Notes under the pieces: model-generated
What the model was told of the DNA's origin: nothing
The model's input: the letters and a program-made list of their open reading frames with translations, nothing else
Databases searched by the model: none
Assembly: GCF_012062845.1 (NCBI RefSeq)
Contig: NZ_WWNB01000005.1
Span: forward strand, 119,736-183,735
DNA from: Halomonas salinarum
GTDB lineage: Bacteria; Pseudomonadota; Gammaproteobacteria; Pseudomonadales; Halomonadaceae
DNA: 64,000 nt
Reading direction: 5' to 3'
Translations under genes and position numbers: made by a program
Shown here: piece by piece, positions 57,980 through 64,000 of the stretch
Position numbering within the stretch: the first letter of the stretch is position 1
How the letters are laid out: every line of letters starts with the position of its first letter

Positions 57980-58336
57980 GGGCGATACCTGCTGGCTGGC
58001 ATGATCTTGCCGATTGGATAAAACCCTAGCACGCAGCGTGCCAGGCTGCTGCATTCCGAAGGGGGCCAGGCTCCGTAAGCGGCGTCACCGCACTCGCTGC
58101 TGCCCCCAAGCACCACCACGAAGCAGTTTTTATGCAACCTGGTTGATGGTTGCACCATTTTAGTTCAATACATAACCAGACGCGGGTTCGCGATGAAAAT
58201 CGTATAAACGGCTCCACTAATGGCCATCAAGATATCGCCACTTACCAGCTGAGCCTTCCGCAATATTACTGGCCATTCTGGGCTTATTTTCGCTATTATA
58301 GCTGGAGTTAATCCTCATATTTATCGAGAAATACGA
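57980..58336. other. Divergent promoter region, gpgP and gntK
   Basis: 357 bases. It is AT-rich from 58120 to 58330 and must hold promoters for both directions. A strong dyad lies at 58133-58154. Elsewhere an ATGGCCA/TGGCCAT pair (near 58219 and 58270) flanks the gntK leader, and TATTAT near 58295 could be its -10. No gene is seen. Confidence 0.5.
58133..58154. promoter_or_regulatory. Candidate operator in the gpgP/gntK promoter region
   Basis: TGCAACC, eight bases, then GGTTGCA: a perfect 7-bp dyad. Inside it is CAACC-T-GGTTG, and immediately after is ATGGT-TGC-ACCAT, so two overlapping dyads lie in a row. This resembles a LacI-type regulator site such as GntR's, but which gene it controls is unknown. 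Confidence 0.4.
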
Positions 58337-58852
58337 ATGAAAACGTCGCCACTAACTCTGCTCGTCATGGGCGTTTCCGGTTCGGGAAAATCTCATATCG
58401 GACGCCTTCTTGCCGAGACCATCAACGCCAACTTCATCGATGCCGATGATCATCATAGTCAGACAAGCATTGCCAAGATGGCGAGGGGTGAGCCGCTGAA
58501 TGATAGCGACCGCCAAGGCTGGTTACTGACGCTTGCCGATCTATACCGCGACCATCGTGAACAGGGGCGAGATGTGGTCATCGGTTGCTCGGCACTCAAG
58601 CACCGCTACCGCAACTTGCTTCGGCAAGGGGCTCCTGAACTGAAGATTCTCTATCTCCATGGTTCTCGAGAGGTATTGCTCGAACGCCTGGGCGCTCGCG
58701 GCAACCATTTCTTTACCGGCGAGCACATGCTCGCAAGCCAGCTTGCCGATCTGGAGATCCCCGAAGAAGACGAAGCTACCCGCATGGATATCCGCCAAGC
58801 GCCCGACGATATCGTCGCTAGCTTCTTGTCTAAAGAAGGCATTCAACCCTGA
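58337..58852 (+). CDS. gntK: Gluconokinase
   Basis: 171 residues. The P-loop is GVSGSGKS (residues 12-19). IDADDHHSQTSIAKMARGEPLNDSDRQGWL is the substrate-binding block of GntK, and VVIGCSALKHRYRNLLR follows. It phosphorylates gluconate to 6-phosphogluconate, feeding the Entner-Doudoroff or pentose phosphate route. It converges with a TRAP transporter operon 390 bases downstream that may supply the sugar acid. No obvious terminator is seen for gntK itself. Confidence 0.93.
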   Translation: MKTSPLTLLVMGVSGSGKSHIGRLLAETINANFIDADDHHSQTSIAKMARGEPLNDSDRQGWLLTLADLYRDHREQGRDVVIGCSALKHRYRNLLRQGAPELKILYLHGSREVLLERLGARGNHFFTGEHMLASQLADLEIPEEDEATRMDIRQAPDDIVASFLSKEGIQP

Positions 58853-59243
58853 CAGCAACCAACGCAACGAATAGCAAAAAGCCACGATACAAGGTGTTGG
58901 AGAAAGCTAAAAAGAGACCTGAATATGGGGCTCATTTATCGCCAACGTTGCCATGCGCTTTCTCCCTCCGCATGTCGCTATCAGTATTCCTTTCCTCCAC
59001 GCTACACCTTCTCCCTATCTCGCCCCACCCTTCTATTCATTGATCTTTATATAACGCCACGACACCCCGGCGGCAACCCGGCATTACGTTGCGGTATTGC
59101 AGAGGTATTCCAGTCCAAATAACGACGTACGGCAAGCGCAGCTCAACAGAAAACAGCGATCCCTCCAATGCCTTGATAACAAAACGCCCCGACCATTCGC
59201 ATGATCGGGGCGCATGTTCCGACAACCTAACGGCTATCGCGGA
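58853..59243. other. Region between gntK and the TRAP operon
   Basis: 391 bases between convergent genes. It carries the TRAP operon terminator at 59181-59212. A 65-codon ORF at 58925-59122 has no signal, motif or codon bias and I do not call it. Otherwise empty. Confidence 0.6.
59181..59212 (-). terminator. Rho-independent terminator of the TRAP operon
   Basis: CGCCCCGA/TCGGGGCG with a 12-base loop is followed on the minus strand by TTTTG. It lies 31 bases past the dctM stop. Confidence 0.85.
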
Positions 59244-60545
59244 TCAGACCAGCCACATGGAAAGCTCCGGGAAGAACAGCAGCAGGAACAGAACGCACAG
59301 CTGAATCGCGATGAACGGCAGCAGTGATACGAAGATGTCCTTGAGGCTGACCTCGGGAGGCGCCACACCCTTGAGGTAGAAGGCGGCAGGCCCGAAGGGG
59401 GGTGACAGGAAGGAAACCTGCATGTTGACCGCGAACAGGATGCCGAACCAGATCGGGCTGTAGCCCAGCTCCACCACGATCGGCACGAAAATCGGCAAGG
59501 CAAGCATGGCAACGCCGATCCAGTCGAGGAACATGCCCAGCACCAACAGAATCGCCATCATCACCAGCAGGATCACGATTGGCTCAACCTCCATGCCAAG
59601 GATCATCTGCGAGATGAAGCGGTTACCGCCCATCAGGTTGTAGACCCCGACCAGCGCCGCGGCCCCGATACCGATCCAGATGATCATGCCACAGGTGGTC
59701 ATGGTCTGGCCGAGACTGCCATGCAGGGTCTTCACGGAAAACTCGCCGCGCAGCAGGATCGCCAGCAGCACCCCGAACACGCCCATCGCCGCCGCTTCGG
59801 TCACCGAGGCCACACCACCGTAGATCGAGCCCAGCACCATGAAGGCGATCAGCCCCGGTATCATAATGGCCTTGAGCGCCTGCCAACGGTTGGAAAAGCC
59901 CTCATCACGATCGGCATCGGTCATCGGCGGGCCCATGCTCGGATTGCGCATACAGCGCACCAACACATAGGCGATATAGGAGCCCATCAGGATAACCGCG
60001 GGGGTGATGGCGGCGGTGAACAGGTCGGCGATCGAGACGCTTGCGATCAGGCCATAGATGATCAACACGATCGAGGGCGGCATCATGGTGCCCAGCGCCC
60101 CGCCGGCACAGACCACACCGATCGACAGATGCTTGTCATAGCCCAGTCGCAGCATCTGCGGCAGCGCCAGGATGCCCAGCAGCACGATCTCGCCGCCGAT
60201 GATTCCAGAGAGAGCAGCCAGAAAGAAGGCCACCACAATGGTCTGCACGGCAACCCCGCCGGGCAAGCGACCGGCAAATACCCGCATGGCATTGAAAAGA
60301 TCCTTGGCAATGCCCGATCGGTCAAGCAGCGAGGCCATCAACACGAACATCGGCACCGCCACCAATGAGTATTCGGTGACGAAGCCAAACACGCGGCTGG
60401 TGACCAGCGGCAAAGCGCTGGGCCCGAACCAACCGAAGGTAAAAACGAGCGCTACCAGGCCGGTGATGAAGGCCAGTGGCAGGCCAGTCACCAGCAGCGC
60501 AAAGATGGCGGTGACCAGTAACAGCGTTCCGTCAGCGATATCCAT
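59244..60545 (-). CDS. dctM: TRAP transporter large permease, DctM type
   Basis: 433 residues with about 12 transmembrane helices. VAVPMFVLMASLLDRSGIAKDLFNAM, SGIIGGEIVLLGILALPQML, GALGTMMPPSIVLIIYGLIA and VNMQVSFLSPPFGPAAFYLKGVAP are typical DctM motifs. It is the sodium-coupled channel of the TRAP system. Its ATG overlaps the dctQ stop (TAATG), giving coupled translation. The system's substrate is not fixed by this subunit. Confidence 0.95.
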   Translation of the reverse strand: MDIADGTLLLVTAIFALLVTGLPLAFITGLVALVFTFGWFGPSALPLVTSRVFGFVTEYSLVAVPMFVLMASLLDRSGIAKDLFNAMRVFAGRLPGGVAVQTIVVAFFLAALSGIIGGEIVLLGILALPQMLRLGYDKHLSIGVVCAGGALGTMMPPSIVLIIYGLIASVSIADLFTAAITPAVILMGSYIAYVLVRCMRNPSMGPPMTDADRDEGFSNRWQALKAIMIPGLIAFMVLGSIYGGVASVTEAAAMGVFGVLLAILLRGEFSVKTLHGSLGQTMTTCGMIIWIGIGAAALVGVYNLMGGNRFISQMILGMEVEPIVILLVMMAILLVLGMFLDWIGVAMLALPIFVPIVVELGYSPIWFGILFAVNMQVSFLSPPFGPAAFYLKGVAPPEVSLKDIFVSLLPFIAIQLCVLFLLLFFPELSMWLV

Positions 60546-61162
60546 TACCGGCTCCCGTCAGCAGGTGTGGTCGGCTTGGCGCGCAACGACTGCACGCTAT
60601 GAATCAGCGCCTGGACGCTCATCACGATCAAGGAGACCATGATGATGCCCTTTATCAGGGCCGGGAACGGCGGGTTCCAGGAGGTACCCGAGCGCTCCAG
60701 CGACCATTCACCAAAGGGGTTGTGGGAGGCGTCCCAGAACATCACGAAGGCGGCGTAGCTCATCGCCACACAGAACCCCAGCGTCACCAGATCATTAAAG
60801 CGGTCAAGCCAAAGCTTGAGTCGCGGACCGGCAGCATCGTAGAGCACCCGCACACGAATGTGCTGATTGCCGGCAAGCGCCGCCGGACCGCCGAGGGCGA
60901 AACTCACAGCCACCAGCATGACCACGCTCTCGTGCACCCAGGATGTCGGCGAACCGAAGCCATAGCGCATGATCACCTCGAATACGCTGATGCCCATGGC
61001 GATGAAGACCAGCCAGGCGGCCCCTCGGGCGCACCAGATCACGCCGCGATCGAAGACACTGCGTGCCGGAACACTGGGCTTCGGGGGCCCGGAGGCTGGG
61101 GCAACCAACTCCTCGTCTTGCGTCACGCCGTCCGCCTCATGGCGTTGGGATTGTCGAGACAT
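60545..61162 (-). CDS. dctQ: TRAP transporter small permease, DctQ type
   Basis: 205 residues from ATG 61162, with GAGG eight bases ahead. Four transmembrane helices; a charged N-terminal 35 residues precede helix 1. FEVIMRYGFGSPTSWVHESVVMLVAVSFALGGPAAL and QHIRVRVLYD match the DctQ pattern. It forms the membrane unit with DctM. Confidence 0.93.
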   Translation of the reverse strand: MSRQSQRHEADGVTQDEELVAPASGPPKPSVPARSVFDRGVIWCARGAAWLVFIAMGISVFEVIMRYGFGSPTSWVHESVVMLVAVSFALGGPAALAGNQHIRVRVLYDAAGPRLKLWLDRFNDLVTLGFCVAMSYAAFVMFWDASHNPFGEWSLERSGTSWNPPFPALIKGIIMVSLIVMSVQALIHSVQSLRAKPTTPADGSR

Positions 61163-61260
61163 GACGTTTCCTCTCGAATGAAAAAGGACGACAGCACCGC
61201 CGGGCATGTGATGGCGATGCTGTCGATATGGGGCCGGTATCTAGCGCCGGCCCCGGCTAA

Positions 61261-62310
61261 TCACATCAGATTGTGATCCTGCAGATAGGTCACCACGGAG
61301 TCATAGTACTTCTGGGTGATCTCGTTCTTCTCGGCCCAGACGGCCCACTCTTCCTTGGCGATATTGCGGAACTTGGCACGCTCTTCGGCCGGCATGTCGA
61401 TGATTTCGATATCCGGGTCCTGGTTCACTTCCTTCACCGCCGCGAGATCGCGCGCCTTGAGCATGGCCACCATCTCGTAAGCCATGCTGTCGACTGAGGT
61501 CTCGAGGATGGCCTTCAAGTCAGCCGGCAAGCCATCCCAGATCTCCTTGTTGAGCGAGACCGAGACCATCGGCAGCGAGTGGAAGCCCGGATAGTTCGGG
61601 TAGGGGGCGAATTCGTAGAGGCCCTGGTCATAGTTGGTGGCAAAGACCGTGTAGTCGGCCGCATCGATCACGCCCTTTTCAAGAGCAGTGTAGACCTCGG
61701 AGCCCGGCAGATTGACCGGCGTGGCGCCTGCCTTCTCGAAGATGTTGTACACCATACCCTGAGGGGCACGCAGCTTGAGGCCTTCAAGGTCTTCGACACT
61801 GCGGATCGGACGCTTGGAAGGCAATGCTTCGAGGCCGGTAGCAGCCGCACCAATCAGGTGTACGCCATAAGGCTCGGCCAGCTCGTTATAGATCTCTTCG
61901 CCGCCGGCGTAATTCATGTAGTCCAGGAACTCGACCGGATCACCCCAGGCCCCCACCAGGTTGCCCATCATGCCGAAGGCCGGGTTCTGGCCAGAAAAGT
62001 AGCTCGGGTCGGTCATGTGGCCCTGGAGGATATTGGCGCTAACCGCCTGCAGCGTTTCAGTCGACCCCACTACCGAATTGACCGGCAGGATTTCGATCTC
62101 GATGCGGCCGTCGGACATGGTGTTGACCTTCTCGGCCCAGGCCTTCTTGAGCTCGAACTGCGGCTCGCCAGAGGTTTCCGAGGTTTGGAAGGTCCATTCG
62201 TATTCTGCCGCCTGAGCACCGAAGGCCATGGAACCGAGCACAGCCGCCGTCAGGGCCTTGAGAGCAAAAGGCTTACGAGCGAAAGAAGGGGTAGGCGTGA
62301 CGTTTTTCAT
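61261..62310 (-). CDS. dctP: TRAP transporter substrate-binding protein, DctP type
   Basis: 349 residues from ATG 62310, with GAGGAAA seven bases upstream. Signal peptide to about residue 34 (SMAFGAQA-A). The mature protein has the DctP fold: SGEPQFELKKAWAEKVNTMSDGRIEIEILP, LKLRAPQGMVYNIFEKAGATPVNLPGSEVYTALEKGVIDAADYTV, and FHSLPMVSVSLNKEIWDGLP. It catches the substrate, most likely an organic or sugar acid, in the periplasm. Upstream is the FadR-type regulator on the same strand. With gntK facing it, gluconate or a related acid is a reasonable guess. Confidence 0.93.
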   Translation of the reverse strand: MKNVTPTPSFARKPFALKALTAAVLGSMAFGAQAAEYEWTFQTSETSGEPQFELKKAWAEKVNTMSDGRIEIEILPVNSVVGSTETLQAVSANILQGHMTDPSYFSGQNPAFGMMGNLVGAWGDPVEFLDYMNYAGGEEIYNELAEPYGVHLIGAAATGLEALPSKRPIRSVEDLEGLKLRAPQGMVYNIFEKAGATPVNLPGSEVYTALEKGVIDAADYTVFATNYDQGLYEFAPYPNYPGFHSLPMVSVSLNKEIWDGLPADLKAILETSVDSMAYEMVAMLKARDLAAVKEVNQDPDIEIIDMPAEERAKFRNIAKEEWAVWAEKNEITQKYYDSVVTYLQDHNLM

Positions 62311-62391
62311 GGTGCGTTTCCTCGTCATCGGTTGAGAGTAAAGTTGTTGTTATCGGTACGCGAAGGCACCGCGAGAGGCCCGATCACATGA

Positions 62392-63180
62392 TCATGACGC
62401 GGGCGGCAATGCACCGGGAAGGCGCAAGTGTGGAAGCGGGGCGTCGAAGATGCTCTTGATCCCCAAATCTAGCCCAGTACGTTCGAGCACGCGTAAGGCA
62501 GCCTGTTCGGCTTCTTCGGGGCGGCGCAGACGAATGGCCTCCATCAGCAGGCGATGGCGTTCCATGCTGTCCTGCAGCTCATCGGCGCTGTGATTGGAGG
62601 TCTCGACCAGCAGGGCGATCGCCGGCTTGAGCACGTGGCTGATCTGCGCCCAGAGTAGATTGTGCGTGGCCGAGAAGATCGCCTCGTGGAAGGCCACATC
62701 ATGATCGTCATGGCTAATGCCCTGATGACAGTGATCGGGCGACTCCAGCGCCTTGATCATGCCCAGGTACGCCGTCTCGATCTCGTTCAGGTCGGCAGCG
62801 GTGGCATGCTCCGCCGCCAGACGAGCCACAAAAGGTTCCACCGACACGCGGAAAGCGAAAATTTCTCGACGTATGCGCGGGTTCGGCTGGGCGAAGCGTG
62901 CCATCCAGTCACTGACCCTCGGGTCCAGCAAGTGCCATTGCGCCAACTCCTGGACGCGGCTGCCCTGCCCGGAAATGCGCTTGATCATGCCGGCGGCCAC
63001 CAACGATTGAAGGGCGCTGCGCACGGTACTGCGGCTCACGCCATAGGTGGCGCAAAGGTCGAGTTCCTTGGGCACAAAGTCGCCCGGCGCATAGACGCCA
63101 CCGAAGATGGCCTCGGCCAGCTGTTCAGCGATATCCGGCCGCGAGGCACGACTGCTTGTGGTGGAGGGTGCTTGGCCCAT
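62392..63180 (-). CDS. FadR-subfamily GntR transcriptional regulator
   Basis: 262 residues. N-terminal winged helix (IAEQLAEAIFGGVYAPGDFVPKELDLCATYGVSRSTVRSALQSLVAAGMIKRISGQGSRV), then an all-helical FCD sensor domain with metal-ligand type residues in HDVAFHEAIFSATHN and SMERHRLLMEAIR. FCD regulators respond to organic acids or sugar acids. It lies 81 bases upstream of dctP on the same strand and has a perfect palindrome upstream, so it probably controls its own operon. Confidence 0.9.
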   Translation of the reverse strand: MGQAPSTTSSRASRPDIAEQLAEAIFGGVYAPGDFVPKELDLCATYGVSRSTVRSALQSLVAAGMIKRISGQGSRVQELAQWHLLDPRVSDWMARFAQPNPRIRREIFAFRVSVEPFVARLAAEHATAADLNEIETAYLGMIKALESPDHCHQGISHDDHDVAFHEAIFSATHNLLWAQISHVLKPAIALLVETSNHSADELQDSMERHRLLMEAIRLRRPEEAEQAALRVLERTGLDLGIKSIFDAPLPHLRLPGALPPAS

Positions 63181-63214
63181 GGCGAACCTGCCCGACGTGG
63201 TGTTTGTTGATTGA

Positions 63215-63229
63215 CTATGTCTGACATAG
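63215..63229. promoter_or_regulatory. Operator palindrome upstream of the FadR-type regulator
   Basis: CTATGTC-T-GACATAG is a perfect 7-bp-arm palindrome, 35 bases before the regulator's ATG. Its core GT-CTG-AC fits the GT-N3-AC core common to FadR-subfamily GntR sites. An outer GTTGAT/ATCAAC pair extends it with a one-base offset. Confidence 0.65.
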
Positions 63230-63345
63230 CATCAACCAACAACGGACATAATGCCTTTAGACCTTGGTCGGAATTTTCGACATCGCCCCGGTACCTGGCA
63301 ATAAAGCGTGGTTAGCGGTTCACAGACAGGGCGAGACATAGACAT

Positions 63346-63370
63346 AAAAAAACGCCCCGGTCATCGACCG
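63346..63370. terminator. Left part of a terminator hairpin cut by the IS element
   Basis: Seven A residues are followed by CGCCCCGGTC-ATC-GACCG, and then the IS-type sequence begins. Other terminators of this window (25535 and 59181) have the full CGCCCCG...CGGGGCG form. Here the inner stem GGTC/GACC is complete, but the expected right-hand remainder GGGCG and T run are missing, as if inserted into. Confidence 0.55.
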
Positions 63371-64000
63371 TAATGCCAGTCAGTTAACGCTGACTGGCAT
63401 TTCTCTTGGTCGGGTACTTCTGGGGTCGGCGCCTGACTGATCGGGGGTAAGATCGCTCGCGTCGCTCAGGCAGGACGAAGGCAGGCGCCATCTCCAGCAT
63501 CGACTGAATCACACCGGGCACACGCCCCGGCGAGACCCAGGGGAGGACCGTTAACTCCTTGATGATCCAGTGGGCGGCCTGGTGGAAGCTAAGTTGGTTC
63601 GGGTGCACCGCTTCTAGGCTATAGGCCATACGGGCCATCTGGAAGCGAATCAGGTTATAGGCCAGCAAGGTGCCCCAGAGCTCCTGGAAGACCATCTCCG
63701 GCGTCCGGCTACGCAACGTCAGGCGGTTACCCAACAGGGATTGCTTCATTTCCCGGTAGCCCAGTTCGATTTCCCAGCGGTGGCTGTAGAGATCGACAAT
63801 ATCCGCCGCCGGAAAGCGCAGCGGGTCGGTCATCGAGGTCAGGACCTGGACCTCCTTGCCGTTCACCTTGCGGCGTAACAGACGCGCCGTCATCGTCGGC
63901 GGCAAGTCCGGCCATTTCTTGCGCGCCTGAGGAGACGCCGTCAAGGTCACCAGGCGGTCTTGCCGACCCAGCGAGCGCTCTTCCTGATACTGCGTTCCCT
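63371..64000 (-). mobile_element. IS4-family insertion sequence, transposase 3' end (truncated by window)
   Basis: The left boundary is set at 63371, where TAATGCCAGTCAGTTAAC begins. This is close to the IS4 terminal inverted repeat as I recall it. It is immediately followed by its complement, CTGACTGGCATT, making a hairpin that contains the transposase stop codon. The rest of the element continues past the right edge, so the other end and any target duplication cannot be seen. Confidence 0.75.
63384..64000 (-). CDS. IS4-family transposase, C-terminal part
   Basis: The frame is open to the right edge (at least 205 residues; the start is off window). The DDE signature YREMK lies in YSHRWEIELGYREMKQSLL, the third catalytic segment with Glu and the Y-R-E-K pattern. 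Upstream LTSMTDPLRFPAADIVDLY and downstream FQELWGTLLAYNLIRFQMA are typical of IS4 family members. The tail is basic. No internal stop is seen, so this part is intact. Confidence 0.88.
   Translation of the reverse strand, partial: GTQYQEERSLGRQDRLVTLTASPQARKKWPDLPPTMTARLLRRKVNGKEVQVLTSMTDPLRFPAADIVDLYSHRWEIELGYREMKQSLLGNRLTLRSRTPEMVFQELWGTLLAYNLIRFQMARMAYSLEAVHPNQLSFHQAAHWIIKELTVLPWVSPGRVPGVIQSMLEMAPAFVLPERRERSYPRSVRRRPQKYPTKRNASQR

Noticed and set aside
58925..59122. 65-codon ORF after gntK
   Set aside because: No ribosome site, signal or coding bias; unrelated composition.
59721..60368. Plus-strand ORF of 215 codons
   Set aside because: Antisense of dctM, a protein with 12 membrane helices; the His/Gln-rich translation is an antisense artefact.

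Overview
The window reads as a stretch of core chromosome from a moderately halophilic gammaproteobacterium, most likely Halomonadaceae (Halomonas or a close relative). This rests on the high GC content, the very acidic outer-membrane porin, the family content (GreB, RsmC, CmoM, Rsd/AlgQ, DsbB, Hsp33/Hsp15, YdgJ, Lon) and genes for a glucosylglycerate-type compatible solute. No 16S rRNA is present, so the genus is an inference. Almost every base belongs to a housekeeping gene. The only mobile DNA is one IS4-type element cut by the right edge, plus one MITE-like palindromic repeat.

Layout, left to right. 1-5.5 kb: a PhoD-like phosphatase (cut by the left edge), a TPR protein, greB, and the RNA methyltransferases rsmC and cmoM. 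5.7-10.2 kb: two c-di-GMP proteins, a LOV-PAS-GGDEF-EAL protein with the photoactive-type cysteine and a dCache-PAS-GGDEF cyclase, on either side of a tRNA-Arg(CCU). 10.5-14.7 kb: a small secreted coiled-coil protein, a periplasmic protein with two copies of one domain, an acidic porin, and a FinO/ProQ RNA-binding protein with an unusually regular heptad coiled coil. 15-23.7 kb: folA-thyA-lgt, a membrane PAS-receiver protein that has lost its kinase parts, a TANGO2-type protein, ptsP, rppH and a HAD phosphatase; this order is close to that in pseudomonads. 24-31 kb: a malate:quinone oxidoreductase, rsd/algQ, dsbB, gshA and tex.

31-38 kb: a Tat-exported msrB, then the conserved pckA-hslO-hslR-yrfG / nudE block, then ydgJ. 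A 143-bp palindromic element lies between the convergent nudE and ydgJ genes. 38-44 kb: ilvD, a Lon protease away from the clpX locus, and a YdgA-like protein. 44-50 kb: nrdR-ribD-ribBA-ribH-nusB-thiL-pgpA on the minus strand, tightly packed from ribH to pgpA, with no ribE in its usual place. 50-58 kb: a YcjM-like glucosylglycerate phosphorylase, a sulfur-type group (MBL-fold dioxygenase-like protein, a small coupled ORF, a DUF2892 protein and a split YeeE/YedE pair) with a palindrome upstream, a beta-CASP nuclease, and an overlapping gpgS-gpgP pair for glucosylglycerate synthesis. 58-64 kb: gntK facing a FadR-type regulator plus TRAP transporter operon, then the IS4-type element, which appears to have landed inside a terminator hairpin.

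No CRISPR array, prophage, toxin-antitoxin or defence island is visible. The most unusual items are the light-sensor c-di-GMP protein, the kinase-less membrane receiver protein, the coiled-coil FinO protein, the twin-domain periplasmic protein, the synthesis-plus-phosphorolysis pair for glucosylglycerate, and the two repeat or mobile junctions.
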